Below are positions 12,601 through 24,600 of a stretch of 64,000 nt of DNA, one piece after another. This DNA comes from Agelaius tricolor (Eukaryota > Chordata > Aves > Passeriformes > Icteridae), in contig JALJCS010000015.1 in assembly GCA_023055355.1 (NCBI GenBank), positions 12,382,501-12,446,500 of the forward strand, given 5' to 3'. The translations under genes and the position numbers were made by a program. Position 1 is the first letter of the stretch, and each line of letters opens with the position of its first letter. The notes below the pieces were generated by a model that was not told the DNA's origin, did no database searches, and was given only the letters and a program-made list of their open reading frames with translations.

Positions 12601-15600
12601 GGTGTCCTGTCTTGCTGCAGCACTCTTGCCAGTCTGAGAAACAGCTTTTGAGGCACTGATGTAGGGGAAGGATTGTGGCTGGGCAGTTGCACAGCATCCA
12701 TCTGCACTGAAGCCTGCAGCACTGTGGGAATGAGCTGATGTTCTGGCCCAACAGCAGCATGGAAGAATGAACCCTCTGCAGCTGCCTCATTGACCACCCA
12801 AGCCACTGTTTCCTTGGGCCCAGTGTATGTGCTGAAAAAAACGTCTGAGTATTGTGCATCTTGGTTTTCACCAGCTATTTTTAATTTATTCTGCACCTCC
12901 TGACCTATGTGGGCATGTGTGCGCAGCACTCTTCTCTTCATTGATATTTTAATTTCTATTTTTCTCTTCTGTAATGAAAGACCTCTTGCAATGTCTATCC
13001 TGAAGGATGCCAAAGGTGACAGCATGTTACTTGCCCTTGAGATCCATATCTCAAGGGAAAGTATGATACTGATTCCAGTCAAATTCCAGTTAAATAAAAA
13101 AACAGGAAGAGGCTAGACTTTTTCTGGCACAGGACTCTCCACAGAGTAATGGGAAGCGTTTTTCAGACCACAAGGTGGAGCAGTAGATCCTCACAGGTCT
13201 TGGGAGATCCCCACCTGATAATTAATGTCACAATATTTATAGGAAAAAAATAATCTCTTTCATGGTGGCTCATTACTTCTAAATACAGAGCTGCCCAGTA
13301 ATAACAAATATTATTAGAAGACTGTTCTTGGATTTCCTACTTTATTTTATTTTATATTATAAGAATGGCAGCGTTTAGCAGGTCTTAATTCATAGAGGAC
13401 CTCACTTGTCAGCATGGCCACCATGACAGCAAGGACAGACTCCATTGACAACAAGAGGTTAGCCCTGAACACACTTTTTTAAAGAGAGTGCAACAATAAA
13501 ACAGATACAGTCTCTTCTCCCCAAGGATTGATACAGGAGGAAACAATTTCTCAAATCCTAAATTTAGAAGGTGCTCCAAATACCCTCAAAAGATTCTCCT
13601 TTGGGGAAAAAAACCAAGCTCCACACAGACTTTCATGGATACATTCTAAAATTGAAAGATTTCTTTTTTCTTCTTCAATGTTAATGTAACCCACATTTAC
13701 AGGAGGTCTCAGCATCTTTCCTTCTTGGCAGAGGAATCCTCATTTCACAACACAGTAATTTCACAATTAAGTATATTGTACTTACTATGATATTAGAGAG
13801 TTCAAGGCCAAATGTTACCAAAACATCGAGTTGCAGCCCAGAAGCCACTCTCAGCAGTGGTTTGACTCTTCATCAGCATGCAGGGCTGTATCTGCCCATC
13901 TGCAGTAACACTGATGCTTGAAGAAAGCTCCCAAGCTCCTGCCCTCTAACTGAGGGGAGATCAGAGCTGGACAAGGCAGCTTAGTTCTACATTTTACCAC
14001 AAAAATAAGGAGTAGTTTGTGCTGTGCAGTGCTTTGTCTGCTTTCAGAAGAGAAATTCAGATGTGTAAATAAGATTATGAGACAGGTGTTGATGAGATCA
14101 AAGACAGTCCAGGACTTTGTTTTGGGGAAGAGTTTGATCATTTGCTTCTTTTCTACAGTTTGTTTCTCATGTATGTATGGCTGTACAGCCTTAGTTAAAA
14201 TCAATAGATTCTAAACCACATGGGAGGAATCCTGACCCAGCTGAAGTCAATGGGTGATTTTTTTCCATTGACGTCACCAGAGCCAGGATTTAAACCCAAA
14301 TAACAGACGTCTCTCTTAAGGGCTCCTAAGTAGACAGAATTTCCAGACTAAGAATTATGTGAGAAGAAAAACACAGTAAAGCAATAAAAAACTATTCAGA
14401 CTAAACTGATGCACAAGACTTCCACCAGGTAGTAACTGATATTCACTCAGTACAACAGCTCAGTACTTTACCTAAAAAGCAAACTGTCAGGATTACATAG
14501 ATAGATGATGGTGATTATTACACAAAATAGATTCACTCTGTGAGAGTTAGACTGTGACCTCAGCATTCTCCTATGCTGGGCTCAAGCAATAAAAAAAAGT
14601 TCTATTTTAAGAAGTGCCTTTTACTCTCACAGTTTCATAGGGACAAATGATTTAGGCAAGAATCTCTTTCTAGCTTTCAAGGCTGAAAAGAAAAGCTGGG
14701 GAAGCACAAAGTAAATTCAAAACTAAAAGCAAGCAGGCAAATAAAAGGATTGTAGTAGAAGATCATGCATTTTAAAGTATTCTGGGACCTACTTCATGTT
14801 TTTTGAACTTTTGAAATTGGTGGCTATAAGAATACAGTTGCTCTCTGGCATAAGTTACTGTCTTGACTTGACCCTAACAGAAAGGGCCAGAAACCAGCTA
14901 CCAGGGTCTTCCTAAACAGCCAGTTAATCCTTCATTGACTCATACAAAAGCTGATGACAAAATCACTGTGTCTGATGCTAAATTATGAGATTTTGAGATC
15001 TTCAAGATCACCTATATGTTTCTTTCTAAATACCATTTTACAGTCATGATGTATTATGTGTTTAAAGTGGTTTAGAAATACAAAAATAAAAAAATGGCTG
15101 TGTGACAAGTTGAAAACACCAGACTCAGCCACAACGATTTATCATAAGGTCTCAGTAATCAGTGAACAAAACTGCCCAGCAATCTGCCCAAGCAAAAGTT
15201 TGCACTGTGATTAAACAAGAAGGATTTTGCTTCAAACTGTTAATAGGCCTCTGCTTCATCTTGGCAGGGAGCTATGATGGGCCCTGGGGTAATTTTCACA
15301 TTTTTTCATGGCATATCAAGCTAGGAGGCCCTGTGCAGAATGGCAGTGACAAAGCATGCACTGGACAGCTTGGACTGAGGGGAAAATTACTTTGCTTGAA
15401 GCCTATTTGGAAAACAGTCCAGTAAGAACAAACATAAGGCTCAAGTTGCAAACTTTAAGAAAAGCTTTTGTCTTAATAATTTCCACAGAAGAAGCTGAGT
15501 AGTCTAAATAAGACTCAGTTTACCCCTTCAAGCAAATTGATGTCAAGAGAAGTAGTTCTTACTGTCCTGCTGCAGGAAGGATGATTTGGAGAGGTTTCAC

Positions 15601-18600
15601 TTTGTGCTCACAATGCCCAAATTCTCAGAGACCCCACCTAATGGCTGGCACACAGAATATTACCAGCACTACCCTGTGCCAAATACAGATTTTTCCCAAA
15701 AGGAGAAGTTTTCTGTGAAGAACTTGGTGACAGTTTTTGTGAAATTCCTGTGTTCAGTGCTAACAGAAAGGTACAAAGTAAAGAAGCCACATCCACTTGG
15801 AAATTACCATTGCCCAGGCCTTCCAAAATATTAGCACAATCCAACAGTAACTATAATCTTTGATAAGAGTACAATTTTAATTTTTCTAGGCAATTATGCA
15901 AAAGTAGCCATGACTGTAATGATAAATTTGCCAATATCATTATTAATAGAACCACACGCAGCCATTAAAGTTTACAAATGAATTTAAATAATGCAGCACT
16001 TGTATTCTATAAGAAAATATTCTTCATGACTAGATAACATACTATTCATTTCAAATATGTCTGACATCTGTACATTGTAATTTAGAAAGCATGTATAAGA
16101 AATATCAGAAAACTGCACATAGTGGGTTTTAAGGAAAGATGGAGAATGGCTTTATAGTTTATGCAACTTTTTGCTTCTGCTTTAAATCCCTGTTTAAACC
16201 TGCATTATATGTAATTTACAGTACAGTTACTCTGCTTCCTTTAGTGGAGTGAGAAAGAACATTCATCCTGCAGGTTTCATTTCTAATGACTGAGAATAAA
16301 ACTTAGATTTACTAGAATTCTTATAAATAGGAGTGTTGACTGTCTCACACTTCTGTAATAGAAATAACCCTTTACTGAGAGGAATAATTTAGGGGATTCT
16401 GTTAGCCAAGAGTTTGTAAAGATTAGGATAGTACAGAAAGTATAACATTAATAAAAATAAATCTCTAATAAAGACTGGAAGGAAAAGGAGTGTTTTGCTT
16501 CAGCCTTTTAGTCCAAACATTGAAGACACGACTTAGAACTGGATTAAACACTAAATAGCGTAAGGCAAGTTTTTAAGAGTATCACAGATTGTTGTGCTTG
16601 ATTCTTCTTTAGCAGAATGTCAAGGCATTTTCCTCCCATTGGTTTGTACATTAATCTTCTTGAAAGCTGCTTGGCACTTGTCTGGAGCTGATTTAAGATG
16701 TCTTGGGCACTTTGTTTTACCCTGGCACAGTTATGAATCTCATGCTGCCTAAAATGGGTACTGCATCCTCCCCAGAGGGTGCTTCACTTGGAGGCTGCTG
16801 GCTGGTTTTTATTTTGACAACATGCAAAAGAAAAGCAGCCTTTAAAAGCAGCACCCTCCACCCCAGATTGCTTAGAACCAGAAATTGCCCTGCTACATGC
16901 ACAGCACAAAGCACATTTCACACAGGGGCCATCCTGAGAGTGTTAGAGAGAGTACAAAGCAAGGACCAACCAATACTGCCTAAATGAGGGGCTCAGCTTC
17001 AGAGGACTCACCCAGGCTGTTTTTTATTAAAGTGGGAAAACAATTCAGGGATGTAAACTTGGCCTTCCTGACACGTTAAAAGCACAGCTCAGAAAGAAGT
17101 AATCATAACTTAATGTAGGTACCAAAATTGACTGCACAGCTCTTCAACCTGTCAACACCAAAAAGTACCTGCAGGGTGGCAATTTCAGATAGAAAAGCAG
17201 ATATCACTATTGCACTGTAATTAATTAGTTTAGTTCACTCCATCTCTATAGATCATAAAAAGAAGACCAACACTTGATTCAAAATTGAAAACACAAACAA
17301 AACAAAAACCCCAAAACAAAACAACACAACACCAAAAATCCCTCCAAAACAAAACAAGCCAACAGCAAAGGATCTGTCTAGTATCTTCCAATCAGGTATG
17401 TAGGTTTTTCTGTCTGAAACTCTGGTCTATGCTAGACAGCAAGTTAGATCAAAGTATCTCACAAGCCATTCTGGCATCAAATTCAGATTAATCCATGAAT
17501 TTTGAAAACATTCATTTTAGTATACAGCTGACTGAGGAAAAGAAAACCCAACACAAATGAACAAGTTCTCTGAGAAGATGAGAAAACTATGACTAACAGT
17601 CTATATCTGAACCAAAGTAGAACTGTAGTTGCCAAAATCTCCCTGGCACCAACTCACCCTACATTTAAGAGACAGCTAAGCTGATGAAGTAGTATTTCCT
17701 TTTGTGTACATGATGATCCACATATCACAGAAAATATCTTTTCAGTACTTAACAGTTCAAAGAAAACTTGTCACATGAGGTTATGCTGTTATGGATCTCG
17801 TGCTGGAATCTAGGAAAATCTGCTTATCTTGATCCACAAGCTCACAGAAAATACCCAATGATACCTTAATTCAAAAGTATTTTTATCCATGGATGTTCTG
17901 CCACCAATAAATCCGGGTACATTTTGACAGGCACCTTGCTCTTGTACATCTGAAATACAGCCTACACCTCACCTGGGTGCCTTTGTTGCTGTGCAATTGC
18001 AGGTGAATATATCCTTGTGTCACCCCTAATAGCTGCAAGGTTGGAGAAAAAAGCACTAATAGAACATTCCTACTAATTAAATGCAAGAATAGTATTTTCG
18101 CCTCTTAATTTAATATCTCTTAAGCTTCCAGTCATGTCTGCTGTGAAGCAGCTGTGCTCTCCAGGGAGGCATCTGCATGCTGACCCAGTAGTCCAGTACT
18201 ACACTTCTCCCCTGACTAGGACCTTCTGAAGAGTTTGTGAGCTATAGAGTTTGCTGGGTTTGGTTCCAACAGTGTTATCTGTCCAGGAAAGGATACTACC
18301 ACTCCTACATCCCTTGTATTGAGCATTAGCCACAGGGATGGCAGAAATAACAGAACAATCTACAAGCTGGCTCCACAGTCCAGCTCACTCTCTCATTTCT
18401 TGTTTAAGCCAGCCAAGCCGTTAAAAGAGAAAAAGGCACAAAATCAAGATGGTGGATTTGGGCAGGAATGTTAGTAGCTAGGCTTTTCATGTTGTTACAA
18501 ACTCCAAATATTTACTTACTAAACTAAAACTCATCTTATTGCCTTGATCTAGAAACAAAAGATCCAACCCCAATAGTACCTCTGCTAGAGAGGCACAGTG

Positions 18601-21600
18601 TTAAAAGGTATCACTGCAACCCATGAAGCAGATCTTTGGACTTTCATGGTCACACTCATGGCAAATGATGGCAGTTGCTCTTTTCCTAAGCCAGCCACAG
18701 TGAGTGTTGTGAAGGTTGGTAGCAGGAAGCCCCTGCAAACCTCCAGGGCTCCACTGCCACACTGCCCATCTTGGATCAACCTCATTTATATTCTCTCATA
18801 CCCACCATGTCTCTTCATTTATTCCCTAATTTCCTACCAAAAAAACACAGGCCAGAGTTCTGTATGTGCCTGCAATTATCTTTAAACTACACATTGTTGT
18901 AAATGTGAACATTTCATTAATTTGTGTAAATAGGACCTTGGCCAATGACTTGGCTGTTATTTATGAATGAATCATGCTGCTCTGAGTGGCTGGATATATT
19001 CAGCACTCATTAATTTGTTTAAAATAGCTACTAATGGGTTTCTTTAGCTCATGACTCTTGTAACAAAAGGCAAAAGGATGATTGGATTTGCATGGGGAGG
19101 GCCTAGGTAACCCTTTCAGTTACTGATCAGTGACCACCTTCTCAATACACTGCACTTCAAGTCACTTCAAGTGATTTTAAGGCAGTAGCAGGTTAACAGC
19201 TCAAGACAAAAAATGCTTCAGTTGGCCTCAGCCAACAGCACTGAACCATTTCTGGAAACTATTTGTTTTCACTTTCTTTTGAGTGAAAGGAATGCTGTTA
19301 AAATTGCAATTCTGAAAAAACTGAAGGTTTGGAGTCCAAATTGAGAGTAGTAATATAAAGAAGCTCAAATCTAGCAAAAATTTGTTAGAGGGAGTAGCTA
19401 AATGTAAAGGCTTCAAGATAAACATGACACTCACCATGGTATAGATCCACTGGTTTTATGATTCACTAATACTTTCCATTAAAAAAGGTCGCATACTTGG
19501 AAGATTTTCTTGTATACTTGGAGACTTTTACACGTGTAAAGTGCCGCTGAAGTTTTTATAGTATGTCATGCAATCTGTTTTGCAGAAAAAATGTTATTTT
19601 TTACAACTAGAATATCTCGCTAACTGCTGTCAACATCATCACACAGCTGCTGTTATCATCATCTTGTCTTTGACCTGAGGTTCCCTCATGCTCTTTTGTT
19701 CCTCTGACATTTCTTTGCTGTACCACACAGACCCTCATTGTTTTTAATCTCAGGCCAGTAAGGTCTCAGTGTTCCATCCCCTCTTCCCAGTTGTCAGCAG
19801 CAGGCTCCAGCCTCCCTCCTTCAGGGGTGCCCTTGGAGGCTGTGCAAGCTTGGTGGCCTGTCTGCTGAGGAGCCAGATAACATCCATGTGCTAGGAACAC
19901 CTGCTTTTCTGTGACTGTGTCACAGGGGTCCTATGTTGAAGGAAGAGACTGAGATCTGGCTCCATGTTTCAGAAGGCTTGATTTATTATTTTATGATATA
20001 TATTACATTAAAACTACACTAGAAGAAAAGGTTCTCATCAGAAGATTAGGCTAAGAATAGAAAAGAATTAATAACAAAGGCAGCTGTCTCAGACTCTCTG
20101 CCTGAGACAGCTGGGCTGTGATTGGCCATTAATTAGAAACATCCAACATGGGCCAATCACAGATCCACCTGTTGCATTCCACAGCAACAGATAATCAATG
20201 TTTACATTTTGTTCCTGAGGCCTCTCAGCTTCTCAGGAGGAAAAAATCCTAAGGAAAGGATTTTCATGAAAAGATGTCTGCAACACTTTTCCAATTAACA
20301 TTTCTACCCATGGTGATCTTGTACAATCTAGATGTCAAGAACTCTGCATCAGTGACCTTGTTTTTCATTCACAAGGGTCTGCACAGATCAGAGTTTCCAC
20401 CCATTTTCCTTGTTGTCCAAACAAATGTGCTACATTCTATCAACTGTTTGTTGATATTGTTTGAAGTACTATTTATTCTAAATGAAAAAAAAACAAACCA
20501 TGTTGATCAGTGTTAATAGAGATATTAGCTTGTATTTCAGTTCACCAGATCACAGAAAGATTACCCCAGTGCATGGCTACATGCGGTACTATAAAGCAAT
20601 TATAGGAGATCTCTGCTTTTAGACTTTTCCTGCACAAACACTGGAAACAATCCCATTGGAAAATATACTGCCATATTTGCTCAGAGTTTGTTGTTTTAGC
20701 AGACACCCCTGCCAGTATAACATTTTGACTAGAAATAACCATGGTAACAAATACAGAAGGCTAACAAGCACAAAGAGTTCAAAATTGTTTCAAGTACCCC
20801 TGTCCTGGCCTACTTCTTGTATGTGCATCAAAAGTCCTTCTAGGATAACCACAGCTGTTTAAATTATCTTTTTTCAGCCACAAGTAAATTAATGTCTCTT
20901 TCTTTCTGGGATTTAAAAGTGAGATGAGACCTCCTGGTAAGACTGAGAAGAATATTTAGAGCTTTTGCTTCCCACCCCTTAGGATGCTGGGAATGCTTAC
21001 AGAGAGAGGAAACACTCCATGTGGATTTTGGTATACCAAACTTAAGAAGTTGCTTTGGCACTGAATACAGGAATGCAAAATCTGTCTTGTATTTTGTCCT
21101 GCATTAATTAAATGCAATAGTTCTATAAAAAAATCTCTAAGTTTCCACTTGAAGTTTCACATAGATGGTTGTTGTAGAAGCTGAGGGTTTGACCTAACCT
21201 AGTTTTGCATAGGACACAGGCTGTCTTAGCCCCATATTTGCACTGGTTCCTTAAAGGGACTTGTATGGATCTTGGGAAATCTGTCAGGACAGAGATGCAG
21301 CAGTTCACAACAGCCTGAGGCCAACCTGTGGCTTTCAAGCTGCAAGTGACTCAGTAGAGAGTCAAGTACGGCTCTTGCACCAGAGCTGTACTACAGATGT
21401 CAATGACTTCAGCTTTTTAGCTGCAGAGGGAAATTAGGAGCCATTAGGGATTGCTGAAAGCAGTGCAGCCTCTGGGATGCAGCTGTGTGCTCCCACCGAG
21501 GGGAGTGGAATGCCTTCGAGTGCGATCGGCGCGTTCCTGCCAAGGCCGCGATCGCACGGCTCGCTGAGGTAGGGAGGTCTTGGCAGGCTTGAAGGAAGCG

Positions 21601-24600
21601 TTAGCCAAGCTCTGCTTCCTAAGAGCTCAGCTGTCTGGCCTCTCCAAACGTGACACTGGACCCATGCAGTTAAAGCCCTGCAGTTTCTGAGGCTGGTGGC
21701 AGGGGCAGGAGTGGCACACGGTGCCACCCTTCCCCACACGCTCTGATCTCCAGACAGGGCGAGCATTAACAGCAAGTGCTCCTGCAGAGGAGGCTGGGCT
21801 GGTGCTTCAATGCTTCAATCCACACCACTGATCTAAAGCAACAGGACCACCAGGACTGCCCTGCCTCTGGCCCACAGGATGTTCACACAAACAGGACTGT
21901 AAAATTCTTCCAAACAACACCTCTTGTTCATGGGGCACTGCTCCTAAACAGCCCTAAGACAGAGCCCCTGTGCAGGCCCAGAGTGACACTGGTCAGCTCT
22001 CACACATAGGCTGTTCACAAGCATTTGCAGACCATTCTATTCTATATCTATTTCATGGGGAAATTTGAATGATATTTTGACCATCATTTATTTTTTTTTG
22101 AAGGGGCCTTGATCCCAGAAAGGGTTGAGCGAACACCATGAAAATTGATTCTGGATATTGGCAAGGAAAATAAAAGCAAATACAAAGATGCTTACAAAAA
22201 TATCTGACTTTTTGTTATTTTTTTACCTAACCAGAAGCTGCTAAACAAGAAGTTTCCAGAAGACTCCAAAACATTAAGTCAAACTAATATGACTAAGCAC
22301 CCTTACTTTGGTATTTATCTCAATTTCAAAATACTTCAATCACTTAGCACCTGAAAAGTAACCCAGCTACGAAACCCTGCCATACTGTGTAACTGCTCTT
22401 TGATGGAAATTACACCACACCTTATTAATCCCTTGCGGGGGCAGGGCGGGGGAAGAAAAAAAAGAAAGAAAAAAAAGAAAGAAACCTCCTATAACTAAAG
22501 CCTGGAATGACTCGCAGCCAAACAGATGACACTTGAGCAAGTATGCCTAAGTGCAGTACACCTCACAGTTCATCTTGGGATTAGTCATACTTTTAAAAAC
22601 TGAGTGTTTTAAACTGGCATTTAACACGTATGTCCACTACACATCTCCAGGATTCATCTTCTCAAATACAAATTTCCCTGTATAGGCATCATGTTTTCCA
22701 CAGTCTCATGACATTAATCAAACATCACTCCCTGCAAACTCCATACCTCCCAAATACAAGCCAGGTTTGTGAGTCAGCTCCACACACTGGGATACGATCA
22801 AAGCAAGACGAGTACGGCACTTCAAAAGCTCACTTGCAGGAAATCTGACAGTAAAACCACCTAAAATAATTTTTCCAGATACTAGATATAGTGAAAGCAA
22901 TATGTAGTATCCCAGACTGATTTTACTGAGTATGTTTCAACATTGAACAGAGCTCAGAACTGCAGGGTATTAAGCATCTGATAGATACAATGATTTTTTT
23001 GCACAGTATTCAAACATACAACAGTTCAACATGGCAATCATAGAAAACAGATCATAAACAACACTAAAATATTACCAAAACCATGTATCACTGATACTGT
23101 AAGTGGCTTATGGAAATGCAAGTTGCAGTTACATTACACTCCATCATGAAGAAGATTCTTGTCCCCAAAGTGATACAACCAATATATTTCAATTTTAATA
23201 TGCATTCTCAAAGGTTTAAGCTATTTTTTCTGTTGATATACCTTGTCTGTTTCATAGCAAGGTTTCAACTTTCAAATGACTAAACTTATGACTGAATGCT
23301 GAATACATTGTCCTTACCATTATGTTACAGCACGTTACTTTTAGAAGTAGATTGGTGGTATGACTAAGAGAGCAGAGTTTGTTTTTCCATTCTATTCTCC
23401 AGTATATAGTCAAAATTCCCTTTCTGAGCAAGCATGCAAGGCAGCTTACACCAGCAATATCTGTGAAAAGCAAGCTCAAAAGGTAAAGAAAAAATAATTC
23501 AGACTTCTAAAAGCATAACAGTAGTTTTAAACATACTTTTTAAACATGTAATTCATTCTGCTTACTGGCATGTTTTAAAAAGCTACAGTCAAGCTTCCAG
23601 ACTTTTACCTCCTGTAAGTGTATAAATTTAGGAGCAATGCAAATTTACTTCCTTTTACAGGGGAAGTTTTCAAATTACTAAACCAATACAACAGATTTCA
23701 AAGGTTTGCAAAAGTTTGTACCACTTGCTATTAGGAGAAATAGTCAAACTACTGCTGTTTTTTTCTCTTGCTGAAAAATTGAACCATGATATTCACAATC
23801 TAGTTTCCTTTTCATAGGTAACTCCTAAGGACATTAGTCAGTTATTCAGTGCATGTAATTACTCTGTCAGCTCTCTAGTTATTAAAGAAATCCAATAATG
23901 TTTTTCATACAGGCTAGTTTAATATTAATTGAACTTTTCTTGACCAAGCAAGCTGTGCAATGTAATAAAAGCTACCCTTTGCTTGTACCACAAAACAGAG
24001 ATCTGTCAGAGCCTACAGTTATTAAACATGACACCAGCTATAATTGCTTTATAGTATCACATGTAGCCATGCACTGGGGCAATCTCTCTGTGATCTGGAT
24101 CATGTGAAATAGCTAAGGAATTTTCAGGTAATTTCTGCATTAGGTGATCCTTTTGTATTTCAGCTGGCAATACTTTTTATGCTACAGCAGCTCACACACC
24201 AGGATTTGCCAATGGTGACAGTTTCTCAGTGACAGTACAGACTCACAGGACAGTGCTCAGCCTTGTCAATGCTCCAGGGAGGAGTCAGCAGCCCCAGCAC
24301 TGTCCTGCTGCAGGATCAAGGTGCTGTCCTGGGGCCAGCAGGAGCCTCCACATCCTTCACAGCAATGGCCACAAGCATCATGAGGTTGGAAAGGGATCTC
24401 TTGTCTAACCCATTTCATAAGAGTAAGGAAATTTATTATAGCAAAATCCAAAATATGTCATGGAAATCCAAATTCCATATCATTAGCCAGCAGTAACCGA
24501 TTTTTAAGCTAGAGGTTCCTGCAGACAATTCACACAGTGGTTTAAGCTGCACTTACAGGATTTCACATTTTTCTTTTCTGTTGCTGGATCTGTGCTCCCT

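Noticed and set aside
19910..20285. Full-length or protein-coding endogenous retrovirus
   Set aside because: Only one LTR is present with matched target duplications; no internal retroviral genes or second LTR nearby.
20542..24107. Shared peptide around [12 protein letters not shown] as a conserved coding exon
   Set aside because: The peptide is shared only within the 59-bp DNA repeat and the surrounding frames are unrelated; no splice sites fit.
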